From NCBI RefSeq assembly GCF_954871325.1, contig NC_088777.1:33271366-33335365 (forward strand): a stretch of 64,000 bases of DNA, given 5' to 3'. Under the pieces are notes generated by a model. The model made no database searches, was not told the DNA's origin, and saw nothing but the letters and a program-made list of their open reading frames with translations. Position numbers and translations under genes: made by a program. The DNA is from Gordionus sp. m RMFG-2023 (Eukaryota; Nematomorpha; Gordioida; Chordodea; Parachordodidae). Shown here piece by piece: positions 1 to 13,400 of the stretch (position 1 is its first letter; every line of letters begins with the position of its first letter).

Positions 1-306
1 TTGTGGCCTTTGAACGCGATTGAATATATTAAATTTAAAAAAAATCATTTTTCGCAAATGATATTGCTTTTAAAGGTTGTCGCCGGATTATATTTACAAA
101 TATTATTTTTGATGAATTGACGCCAACGTTTTAGCCAAAATTAGGATTCAAATGAAGGGGGGGGGGGGTAAATAAATATCAACTCTATACATAAGGTTTA
201 ATTAAAATTTTAGATTAAATTTTGAATCATAATTGTTTATAAAGGTGCTCGAAAGATCAAACTGACATTTTTATAAAAATATATTTTATATAAATAATAA
301 TATTTG
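1..306. other. AT-rich DNA, no gene seen
   Basis: Presumed intronic DNA of the MFSD12-like gene. Apart from a run of about 12 G near 160-170 I see no gene or repeat. Confidence 0.6.
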
Positions 307-1054
307 TAGGGATGTACCGGTATTTCACCCATTTTAAAATATCGGTTATCTGCCAATATTATAAAATATTCCGATCTGATCCGATATAAAAGGGTGTCTT
401 TAACAAAAATAAAATGTTATAAAATTTAAAAAAAAGTTATATCTAAAATCATTTATTTTTATAAATAAAATCGAAATCCATTTTTATGTATATTTTTTTA
501 TTAATAATAATTAATTAATAAACATTCTGCCATATTGTTATTTTTTTGTGCATTCTGTTTATAAAAGTGTGCGATAATCTTTTCAGAATCAGTTTTTAGT
601 GAAGATAGTGATATTGACAGTTACCTCGCCGCAGGCTGACCTCTGATAAATTGGAAATTTTAGTATTTCTATAGAGAAATCTTCGATATATTAATGTTAA
701 ATATTATTTTAAATATTTATTTCAAATTTCATATATATTTATTTATTACTTATTATGTATATAGATTATATTACTTATAATAAAAGGTAATTTACCAATA
801 AAAATATTTTATATACTTTTAGAATTGCAATTGAATTGAATATAAACTATAACTGATCATTATAATATATTTAAATGACATAAGTTTTGGTATTGTTAAA
901 AAATTACTAATAAAAAGTATAATAAAAATTAAAACCATTGGTATCTTTACAGAATACAAAATTAGATATGATATCGGATCGGTAATCGGCCGATATCAAT
1001 TTAATATTGGAAAGATCGGATCGGCATCCAAAAAGTGTAATCGGTACACCCCTA
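307..1054. mobile_element. hAT-type non-autonomous element, 748 bp
   Basis: Ends are TAGGGATGTACCGGT and, read from the other side, TAGGGGTGTACCGAT. They are flanked by a perfect 8-bp duplication AATATTTG at 299-306 and 1055-1062. Inner ends share ATCGG/GATCGGATCGG motifs. No transposase reading frame. It lies in the intron after exon 7. The 8-bp duplication and the TAGGGGTGTACC end are typical of hAT elements. Confidence 0.88.
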
Positions 1055-1269
1055 AATATTTGTATAAAATTTCAGAGTAGAAACCATACTACATATGAAT
1101 GCAATTTCTATAGTTCGACGAGAAACTTTTACCTTTTATTTAACAAAAATACAAAATTTACTCTATAACTATACTTCATTTTCTTGTCATATTTTTTTTT
1201 AAATTTAATTAATAACCATATAAAAGAAAAAAAGTTATACAATAAATAAAATTTTTTATTACAACTCAC

Positions 1270-1437
1270 AATATTAGATCCTATAAGGTCCGCTGTCAAT
1301 GAAAGAGAGACTATAATTAGAGTTGAAGTAGCTGCACCCAGACAGGGTGCAATGATATAAATTTTTGTTCCAAGGTTTTGGAACCACATACACATACAAG
1401 AAACTATTAAAAGGATTGTTCCTAAGGCGTATACAAT
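1270..1437 (-). CDS. MFSD12-like gene, exon 7
   Basis: A 168-bp exon between TTTAG and GTGAGT, phase 0 at both ends. The end ATSTLIIVSLSLTADLIG aligns with ATILVTSLAMTADLIG of MFSD12. The remaining 80-100 residues of the family are not convincingly found in 1-1269 and are presumably beyond the window. Confidence 0.87.
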
Positions 1438-4400
1438 CTAAATAAATCCATTTTGTTTGAGTGATTAAGGATATAACTTTTTAAAAATAATATATAGCAT
1501 TTTAATTTTTTAGCTTTTGTTTCTTCAAAATTATTCATTCCTTTTCCAGTCATTTAAAAAACATACTAGATAAAATTTTCACTAACCTAAAAAAAACACG
1601 TTTTAACCAGTGGTGTATTGCTTAAAAAACTTAGAGAAGCAGGGAGCGGGCTACAATTTTTTTAATATATTTTCAAAAAGAAATTTAATACCACTGATAC
1701 CTTTAAAATTAAATATAAATTTAATTTAAAACCATTATCTTTCATTACTAGTTTTCTTTGGGCTGTATTTTTTTTGAAAAGATTTCATTCGTCCCGCGAT
1801 ATTTCTTTTTCCATATTTTATATTTTGATATATGAATCTGGAATTCACTTAGTTATCTAAGGTCCATTAATATTTAATAACATTAAAATTAATAAATTAT
1901 TTATTCTTAAACTCGCTCGTATCTGCCATGATCAAATTCTTAAGAAAAGGTGGGAATTTTTTAGATTTTAAATTAGGAAAAAGTCCAGCAATCGTTTCAT
2001 ATTTATTTAATTTGAATCTTTGGCAGATTCTCTTTTTTTCGTCAAATCGTGCATCTAGGTTCATAAGCCACAATTATATTTATGAATAAAGAATATATCA
2101 GAACACTAAAATAAATAATTTTATTAAAATTTATTCAAGTCATACCCTAAGTTTTCAAAGTTATCTATTAGACGGGACTGCATGAAGCTTTCTATAGAAA
2201 TTATAAATTGGTCTATTTTAACGTACTAGTTTAAAATTTTTTAATGACATATTTAAATGTAAGTTTAATTTTTAAATCGAGCAACATCTGTAAATACCGG
2301 AGTTATATTGTCCATAAAAAATTGAAGAAAGCAATTTTTCTAATATGTTTAAACGTAATTTTATTCTTTACATCTCTACAGTAGAAATTAATATTTAAGA
2401 AAAAAATCATTTAGTTTTTAATTAATGAGAAATTTAAAAAAATGAAAATTTAAATTTTATGAAAAACACCCGGGGTAGCTATTATCCTTTCACGTTATGT
2501 GTCATAGCGCTTCTTTATTTTAGATTTTTAAAAAAAATTTATATAAAAGTGTTGATTCTAAGTAAATAAATAAAAATAAATTGTCAAATATGTTAAATTT
2601 ATTAGGGTTCATCTATATCACATATGTCACCCGGAAGTACTTGTTGTCACTTAAATCTGTTATATAATTACAAAAAATAAGTCAATCATCTTCATATTGT
2701 CACTAGTGGTCCTAGACAAACTAGTGGCTTCTAATGTTTTTATAAATTTAGTTCGATTTTTTTTATTCAAAATAATCCCTACTTAAAAATAGCTAATACG
2801 CACCCCGCCAAAACCTGCCCCAGGTCTTCACCATTAATTAAAATATAATTTTAAGATATTAAATTACCATAAATAGTGTCAATATTTTTATATATGATAA
2901 AATATATATTTTTTTATCATTTAGAATTAATATTAAGTCCAAACAACGTTTATAAATAAAGTTATTAGTGAAAATGTAAAATTTTAAAAAGTTTCTTTGG
3001 ATATGTTGAAATTTAAATTTGCATTTAAAATTTTTCATGAGCAATTTTGTCCGAAACATTTTTGGACCCACTTAAGCACCTTATTAAAATACATATTTGG
3101 CTTAAATTTCAAAACTTTCTATTAATTTTTAAATTATTCGAGAAGGAAATACCTACCCCGGGAACACACTACCGGTCTCCCCTATATATTTAATATTATT
3201 TTTTAATTTTTTTAAATATCAGTCAATTAATAAAAAAAAATGATTCACTGGTAAAAGGAACCCAAAGAACTTAATAAAAAAAAAATAATATTTAATGATT
3301 ATATTTTCAAAAAATTTTTTTTACCTTTTATTATCCTGAAAAATTTTAGTATAATCTATAAAAAATATCGAAATGAGAGAAATCAAATTTTTATTTTCGA
3401 TAATAATAAAATAATGAAAACGAAACATTTTGATTCCTCTATCTTTAATGTGGCTAAAATAAATTATTTCTATTTTGATTATATAAAATTTTAATAGAGA
3501 AAAATTTTGAAAAAATATTAAAATTTATTGGGGCGACAGCTCAGCCCCTCCCAATATTTGAAAAATAGGCTAAAAAAATTAGCGACGTCCCCGCTCGCAT
3601 ACACCCCTGGTTTTAACATGTACATAAATAATTTTTGCTGTCAAATTTTTATTATTCATAAAACATTTATATTAGGTTTATATTTAAAATACTTTTCTTC
3701 CAAGCAATATATTCAGTCGTTTCATACATAAAGCCGTTACAAATCCACTTATGTATATGACTAGAGGTATGAGAGCTATGCAAGTCTACAAATATATAGA
3801 ATATTGGAGAATATTGGCCTTTCCATTTATATTGTTTTTTTCTTATTAATTTAATCATTTGCTAATTTTTTCATTGATATAAATATAAATATTACAAGAT
3901 ATAAAGTTATTACTTATATGCGCCAATTTTATATTAATATATTATATGATCGTTAAAAAAAATGCATTATGAACCAAAATATTTTTAAGACTATTTAATA
4001 TAAAACTTACTTTGTCCAATTTCTGAGTTTCTAAGAGGTATAAGGGTATGTAAACCATGGAAATATTACTAGATAAGCGTGTGAGCATGTATACGGCCGA
4101 GTTCTGTGAAATAAAAATTTATCATTAATATTTTCTTTCGCATATTTTATATAGCCTAAAATTTAAAATGTGACCAACTCATAAAATCTTCCTGAAAAAT
4201 ATATTGTTTTAACACTACTAAAACCATTAAAAATTAGGCAAAAAATATTTCTCTAATCCGAAAAGAAACATTTTAATTTCTGTTAAATATTTTTTTTAAT
4301 CAATACTTTTTGTAATATTATAATTTTTTTTAAACCAATCTTAAAAGGTGTATATGTAGAACCTAATTACAAATATTTTTTCAAAATATTTAAAAAAAAT

Positions 4401-7400
4401 AATATATATTATATAAACGACCTGATAAAATAATCTAATCTTCAGCCAGCCTCTCCAGCCAGGGATTTTTCTTTTTACGTGATCATCTATTTTTTGAATA
4501 CATTCATCAGATGATATGTCATTGATAGAAATATCTTTGAATGAATTCGATTCGAAAGATGATCCACTATTTTGGGCATCATTTACTTTATCTCTATCTC
4601 TTTCTGGATGGATAGGAGATTTTTCGTTGAAATTAAACCCGTTTGGTTCTTTTGTCATGAGGTGAAAAATTAACGAGGATATGATGCCTAGCCCGATTAC
4701 ACTGAATACTATTTTCTAATACATATTATATTCTTACATTTATTTAAAACAGTTTAAAAAATATTCAAAAATTTTTTGTTTGAAGAACAGATATTTCTTA
4801 AGAAATTTTACCTACAAATTCCGAAAATAATTTTAAAAAATCTTTTCTAACTAAGTAAATCTTTTGTTATTTTCATGCATAAATATGTTTCACCCCAACT
4901 TAAGTTTTCTTTTAAATAAAAATCTATATCAGAAAAATGATTGTAAACTTCAAACGCGAATATATTTTTGGGAGTTATTTTATCATCTGCTTTGGAGATC
5001 GAAATTTTATCGGAATGCAAAAAATACCATGATATAGTGTAGGTGAGGATGTAAGCCGATACTGAAAATGCATATCTGTAAAAAATATACTTTTAAAAAG
5101 AACGTGGGCCTATTTAGTATAAATATTATAATTTAATAAGCCATTACTGTGTAATAAAAAGATTATTAAATAACTCCATGTCAAATGAACAAAAAAACGG
5201 ATTTTCGGCAGTCCCCTTTCAATTTTAATAAAAAATATATGTAAAAATGCGATGACACATTTTTGTATTTGTTAAAAACTGGATTAAAAAGGCTGATGAA
5301 AACCATAAAGATGAGGCTTACTTATCTTAGTTATATTACCTTAATTCTCGAAATCTAGAAGAGACCTCATTTGCAAAATATATTTTTAGGTAGACGCACC
5401 ATGGGGCCATTGGATTTTTTAAAACCAAAGGGCAACGCTATTATATTACAAGGTGATAACCCCGTGGTACAAAAGATATGGGCTCGATTATTTGAAATAA
5501 AAAAAGAAATGGACAAAAGAAAATATAATAACAACAATTTATAAATTAAGTAAAATTAATTTAGATAATGGGGTAGTGATCATTAGGCATAACGATCATA
5601 TAAAACTGAGATCTTATAGCCTAATATATATGGGTATTCTTAAACCCACATATCTAATTAATTATTAATGATATGATAAATAAATGTGAACATGTAACTT
5701 GTAAAGTAACAAATGTAAGTTATAAATCAAAGAAATTTTATTAATAAAATTTGAATAAAAAAAGTAGACACATGAGTATATTAATGTGAATAAAGCCAAA
5801 ACAAAGAAACCTAATTAATTATTGGCTTTAAATGAATTTGATGATAAGTTAGTCATAAACAAAGGACAATAGATGGTGAAGATGTTAATTGTAAAATCAC
5901 GTGTTAAGATTGACTTATTAAAGAAATGTTAAATTTTATCATAGGGGGTAATAATTTAAAAAATAACTGTCATTAATAAAATTGATAATTTAATAGACCT
6001 ATGGGTGTGATTGTTATAATTTAAAAGAATATTTTATTATAATGATAAAATTTATTCTTTATTGTTTATGATATGGTGTAATAAAAAAATTGTTTTTTTT
6101 GAAAGTTATCATATGCATTATTAGAAAAAAAACATATGTATATGTAAATAATTACAATATGTGATGGTATGTAAATTTACTATAAAAATTTTATTTTAAA
6201 TAAACTTATAAAATTAATTTTAAAAAAATTAATTATAAATTTCAAGTTTTAAAAAAAAAAATTTTTTTTGTTTAAATTTTTGTGATGGAGACACAGTCTC
6301 AACTTATTAGTTTTAAAACTTGTTCAAATTACGATCATTACTAAAGATGTTGGTATTAAATTCGATGCTCAAAATTCTTTAGAAGGAATTACAAGATTCA
6401 ACCATGTCCCAGAAGTACGAAAAAGAAGATGCTTTAAATGTAATGCCGACGATCATTTGATGCATCAGTGCAATGCTGGGGTACCATACCAACACAAAAT
6501 AAAGAAGAGTAAAAAATTGTCCAAAGTGTCTACTTTGTTTTTTTTAATTCTAATTTTATTAATAAACTTCTTTGAGTTATAACTTACATTTGTTACTTTA
6601 CAAGCAACATATTCACATTTAATTATCATATCATAAACAATTAATTAGATCTGTTTTAAAAATACCCATATATGTTAGGTTTTAAGATCACAATTTTATA
6701 TGATCGTTATGCCTAATAATCACTACCCCATTATCTAAATTAATTTTACTTAATTTATAACCAATTGTTGTTATTATATTTACTTTTGCCCATTTCTCTT
6801 TTTATTTCAAATAATCGAGCCCATATCTTTTGTCCCAAGGGAAACTTTTTATTTATGCTATCACCTTGTAATATAATAGCGTTGCCCTTTGGTTTTAAAA
6901 AATCCAATGGCCCCCTGGTGCGTCTACCTAAAAATATCTGAAAATGAGGTCCCTTCTCGATTTCGAGAATTAAGGTAATATAACTGAACAAGTAAACCTC
7001 ATCTTTATGGTTTCCAGCCTTTTTAATCCAGTTTTTAAAATCATCCTTTCAGCTTGTCCATTCGAGCTGGGGTGATATAGTGGAACAAAAATATGTTTTG
7101 TCTGTGACTCAGCACAAAACTGTTTAAAATCATCACTTATGAAGGCTGGACCTCCATCAGATACTATCGTATAAGGTAAACCAAATCAGGCATATAATTC
7201 TCTTAATTTTTTTAACAACAATTTTTGTGGTATAACCATGCACTTCTGCATATTCTATTCATTTTGAATAAGAATCTACATCAAAAAATTTTGTCTAGAT
7301 CGAAGAAATCGATGTGGAGACGTTCCCACTGTTTCTTTGATTTGGGTCAAACCTGCCATGGAACACATTTCCTTGTAATTTTTTCAATATCATTGCTCAT

Positions 7401-10400
7401 ACCATGCCACCATTCATATTCACAAGCCCTGGATTTCATTTTATCCCGACCCTGATGCCAGGCATGTAATAGATCAATAATTTCACCTCGTAATTTTAAA
7501 GGAATAACGGCTCTATTGCCTCGCATTAGACAATCATCCACCACGGGCAATTCTTTTTCGATTTTTTTTATAAATTTTACAATTATTTTTCCACTGTTTT
7601 TTTCCGGTTAAAAATAATTTGTTCAATTCTTTATCTTTTGTATTGAATTTAATATCTTCCCAATTAGTAGGACCACCTTTAAGCATATGGGATAAAGAAC
7701 AAATCAATGCCGTTTCTTTATCTACTGATAAGTATTGAATTGTTGTTTGTTATTTTTGTAAAATGTTTATTTTCATTATTATAGATTATCATATGAATAA
7801 CAAAAAATTATATTATTATATTGAGATAAAATAAAATGGCGAAAATTCTATAACTACAAAAAATACAATACAAAAGATTTCTATATTTCCATAATTATTA
7901 AAGAAAGACACTACAAAAATGGCGCAATCGATAAAAAGTTTAACGGATTCAAACTTGTGTTAAAAGATTGGTACGAATTATTTAAAGAATTTAAAAACAC
8001 ACAACCAAGGTTAACATCATCACAAGAAAAATCCCTGTTATTAACAACAATAGGATGTGATACTTATAAAATATTGGTAAATTTATGCGCACCAGATAGT
8101 CCAGGAAATAAAGAGGTATTAGAAATACATAACATTTTACTCAAATTTTTTCATCCTACTCCTAATATAATTGTAGAAAGATATAATTTTTATCAATATA
8201 ATCAAAAAAAATGAGGAAATATTAATAGACTATATCCAAAATCTTCGAAAATTAGCAACGACTTGTGAGTTTGGAGAATATTAAAATACTGCATTAAGAG
8301 ATAAATTTATATTCGGAATAAAAAATCCTCAAATTTTACAAAGATTATTATCTGAAGATGATATAGACATAAATAAAGCTATTCAAATAGCTACTGCAGT
8401 AGAAACAGCTATAAAAAATACAAAATGATGAAACTAGAATCGATCAGTTAGAAGAGGAACTTAATGATAATATAAATAAAATTTAAAAAGTTAATAATCA
8501 TAATGATAAACAATCCAAACAATCTAAGTCATATAATAATTATAATATGAGCTACAAAAAACCAAATCTCTGCCACTCCTGCGGCGAAAATCATAGAAGG
8601 GAAAATTTATTTTTCAAGAATGCCACTTCTTATAAATGTAACAAAATTAGGCACATTGCTCGAGCCTGTAGAAAAGAAATAGTGAATTTTATTAATAATA
8701 AAACAAACGAATATAATCCAGAATTTTGGGTGCATGTTAAAATAAACAGCGATATCAGAATGGAATTAGATACTGGAGTTGGGGTAAGCATAATTAACGA
8801 AATAGATTGGATAAATAAACTAAATTGTCCTGGATTCACTTGCATGCTAAAACTAAAAGCTATACAGGAACCAATATACCACTATTAGTTCAGACTGTAG
8901 TAAAAGTACAATATAAAGGACGAACTTTAGAACTACCTCTCATATTACAAAAGGATATACCAAAAATCTCATTGGAAGAAACTGGATAACTAAATTTCCC
9001 AAAATGACTGAAATACCTGAAAGGACCATACAAATAAATAACATTAATATATAAAATGAATTTACTTAATTAATTACCAAAGAAATGTGCTGATTGAAAG
9101 ATTTTAAGGCGAGTAATAGAAAAATTAATCATTCACTTTATGCATCACCCATAGTAATTGTTCAAAAGAAAGATAAAACATTACGAATTTACGGGGATTT
9201 TAAAAGAACTATAAATCAGAATATTAATATTGATTCATACCCAATACCAAGAATCCAAGATTTATTAGCCAAGTTTGGTAGAAGGAGAGGAATTTTCAAT
9301 ATTGGATCTCTCAGATATTTTCAAATTAAAGTGGGGGAAGTGTCTCAAAAATATCTTGTAATCAATATAAATGGAGGATTATTTAAATATACAAGACTAC
9401 CTTTTGGTATATCGTCTTCTCCAGCTATATTTCAACGAGCTATCGAGAATTTATTAAAAGGTTTTGAAGGAGTAGCTTGTTATTTAGATGATATTATAAT
9501 AACAGGGAAAAATAGAGAGAAGCACGAAACAAATTTAATAAAGGTACTAAAATGTCTAGATGAAAATGGAATCAAGCTAAAAATAGAAAAATGTAAATTT
9601 TTCAAACAAAATGTCGAGTACTTAGGACACAATATTTCAAAAAACGGGATTACAATTACCGAAAAAAATACTGAGGCAGTAAAAAAAGTACCAGAACCAA
9701 CAAACTTGAAACAATTACTGTCATTTCTAGGGTCAGCAACATACTATTCAAAATTTATTTAAAATTTTGCAACTTAGAAAAACAGTTGCTTGGAAATGGA
9801 CTAATGAATGCAAAGACGCGTATAAAAAAAATAAAGCAAGAAATAAGTAGTACCCCTATATTATAACATTATGATCCAAAATTACCCATTATATAGCAAC
9901 AGATGCGTCAGCCATAGGAATTGGGGCAGTAATATCACATATAGAGGGGATAAGGAGATACCAATTGCATTCGCCTCACGCTAAATGCAGCCGAGAAAAA
10001 TTATAGCCAAATAGAAATAAAAGCTCTTGCCATTATATTTGGGATTACAAAATTCAAAGAATTTATATATAGAAAAAAGTTCATTACAAACAGACCACAA
10101 GCCATTAATGAGTTTATTTCATCCAAGAAAAGATATAGCAACAACATTACTGCTAGAATACTAAGATGGGCATTATTAGCAGGTTACCAATATGAAATAG
10201 AATTCAAAAGTAGTCGACAACTAGCCAATGCTGATATGCTATCTCGATTACCTAAACAGGAAACCACAATATCAAAAGAAAAACATTAAATCAAATACAA
10301 GTGGGAGAACAAACACATTTAAATGCAAGTGAGATTGGAAGAAAAACAATGCAAGATGATGTACTCTCTAAAGTATACAGGTATACAATAGTGATACATG

Positions 10401-13400
10401 TTTAAAGGAGTATAGCAGAGTTGTTAAAAGATACTTTTTAAATGGATCTAGATACAGATACAACGTCTAAAATAATATCTAGATACAGATTATTTAACCA
10501 AAAATCTATCTAGATACAGATACAGATACCACATTTTTATATCTAGATCCTTTAACAACTCTGGAGTATAGCCAAAGGAGAGAGGAAATTACAACAGAGA
10601 GAGGTTGTTTATTGTGGATAACTAAAATGATAATACAACAACAATACCGACAACGTGTTACATCAAGAACATATTGGAATGGTAAAAATGAAGATGAGAG
10701 CAAGACAATACGCGTGGTGGCCTAATATAAACCAAGATATAGAAACATAAAAATGTAGAGAATGGCAGGAAAACACGATATGCCTCAAAAGACATCAATT
10801 CAAAATTGGCCAAAACCACCAAAAGCATGGCACCGATTACATATTGATTATGCTGGACCATTTCAAAATCATTATTGGTTGGTAGTGATAGATGCTAGCA
10901 GTCGCTGGCCAGAAATAGTTTCCATGACTAGTACTACAACCGAAAGCACGATCAAAATATTAAGAAATATTTTTGCCAGAATCGGATTCCCTAAGATAAT
11001 CGTTTCAGATAACGGACCACAATTCAACAGCAAAGAATTCCATGATTTCTACGAAAAAACGGAATACAATTAGTGTATGGAAGTCCTTACCATTCTCGGC
11101 ATGGCCGAACGATTAGTTCTAACTTTTAAACAGAGCATGAATAAAATAAACGAGGGGGATTTAGAAACCAGTCTAGCTATTTTTCTCTACAATTACAGAA
11201 ATACACCAGGGGCAGAAACTAAACAAAGTCCCGCTGAAATACTACTAAAAATAAAACCTAGAGGATTGTTAGACTTAGACCAATAATTCGAACGGGGGAA
11301 CAAAAAGGAGAAGTTAGAATACTACACTCAAAATTTCGAAATAAGTGAAAAAGTGTAGCGCATTTACAATTAAAGAGAAAAAAATGGGAAAAGGCCATTA
11401 TTAAAAGCATACTCGGATCACTACGATATGAAGTAAGTATAGAGGATAAAACGATTATACGTCATACTGATCAATTAAGGAAAAGAACCGAAAATATATT
11501 AACTGATGAATACGAATTAGAAGAGAGACCCGAAGTGGAAGAGAGAACGGAAGAGAGAGTAAACAAAGAGTACATAATAAGCAGTAACGATGAATTGAAT
11601 CTAAAGGAGAGGGAGGAAGAAATTACAAGTCAAGATCGTTATCCGAAAAGAATATGAACGAAACCCAATTGGGGATAAATGATAAGTAAATTGTTGTTTT
11701 GTGATTTTTGTATTTTTTGTAAAATGTTTATTTTCATTATTATAGATTATCATATGAATTTGAATAACAAAAAATTATATTATTATTTTGAGATAAAATA
11801 AAATGGCGAAAATTCTATTACTACAAAAAATACAATATAAAAAATTTCTATATTTCCCATAAAGAAAGACACTACATCTACTATTTTATTTTTGTCAAAG
11901 TCGAGAACTTCTTCACTAGATCCCAACCTGGATAAAATATCGGGCAAACAATTTTCTTTGCCTCGACGATATCTAATTTCAAGAAACTCCCACTAATAAC
12001 AAATAATGTAATCTGGGAGATAACATTAAATATTTGTTATCTTTTTTAAACAAATGAATTAATGGTTTGTGATCAGTATAAACCACAAATTTTTTACCAA
12101 TTAAATATTCACACTTGGTTAATCCAAAAATAACATAACAGAATACCTAGTTTCAACTTCATGAAAAATTCTTGAAATGAAAATAATTGGTCTCTCTAAA
12201 CCATCAAATATGTAATAATGCACCTCCAACTGGATGCATCTACAGCCAAAATTATTTCTAAATCATTATTAAAACATACTAAAATCGGTTCTTCACCAAT
12301 TATTTTTTTTTTAATTTCATGTTGTTCAATTTTATAATCAAAGTGAACACCTTTTTTTAATAAATCAAACAATGGAGATGCCACTTTTGCAAAATTCCCC
12401 ACAAAACGATGATAATAATTTATTATACCCAAAAATGATTGCAATTTCGCTTTATTGGTTGGCAGCTTTATATTTGCTATATTTTTTAAATTTTTCTCAA
12501 GAGGTTTCACCTCCATTCCATTTATTTGATGTCCTAAGTAGATAACTTCTGTTACCCCAAGATCACTTTTTTCTTTACTGGACCTTAGACCTTTATTGCG
12601 AATTCGTTTGAAAACTTCTTCCAAACGTTGATTATATTGTTCTGGTGTTATACCAGTAACCAACACATCATCCATATAATAAAAAACTCCTTCAAGGCCT
12701 TGGAAAACTGATGCCATAGTATGCTGAAATATCGGCGCTGACACTTAATCCAAATGGTAACCTACAAAATGCAAATAATCCTTTAAGAGTCGTTATTATA
12801 AACAATTTTTGAATCTCTTCTTTTAAAGGTAAGTAAATATGCAGAAGATAATCAACTTTGGAAAAATATTTGCCACCTTTTAAATTGGCCAAAATTTCTT
12901 CAATCCTAGGCAATGGATATTTTACCTACACTACCCATCTATTTATGGTTACACGGAAATCAGCACATAGCCTTAATTTTCCTTTTGATTTTTTAACTGG
13001 AACCTGCTGTGACCCATTCACTAATTCAAATGGAATAATAATTCCATCTTCTACCCATTTGTCTAACTCATCATTTATTTCCTTTTTCCATTCGAAAGGA
13101 ACTCTTCTACAAGCCAAAAGAAAATGAGTGAAAAACCCTCTTTAAGTCTAACGTCTTCTTGATAATTATTTAAACGTCCAACTTTTCTTCAAAAATTATA
13201 TCATATTTTTTAATTAACAAAGGTATAGCATGATTAATTTTATTTAATTCATTGGTTTCAAAATTTATCAATTGATCTTTATCAATTTCACTATTTATTT
13301 TGGAGTTATTTGATTCTGTATTTTTCTCAATATTCAATAAAATTATTATTAACGACAGGCTTTTTTCCTTCGTTCAATAAACTAAACATTTCTCTTTCTT

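Larger units (their letters stand above)
7726..11876 (+). mobile_element. Ty3/gypsy fossil A with two LTRs, nested in B
   Basis: LTR element bounded by TGATAAG and CACTACA ends and flanked by the 5-bp duplication TCTAC (7721-7725 and 11877-11881). Parts in order: 5' LTR 7726-7915; primer-binding-like TGGCGCAATCG just after it; gag region about 7950-8700 with a CCHC-like stretch; protease about 8740-8800; reverse transcriptase 9094-9762 (YLDDIIITG); RNase H about 9890-10250; integrase about 10660-11290; 3' LTR 11680-11876. It is broken at numerous sites. The LTRs differ at many positions, so the insertion is old, yet younger than host element B. Confidence 0.9.

Noticed and set aside
1060-1120. 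Possible exon 8 of the MFSD12-like gene (minus strand, about IAFICSMVSTLKF)
   Set aside because: It resembles the AFVYGSMSF region, but the acceptor next to it does not join in the phase left by exon 7 and no usable donor follows.
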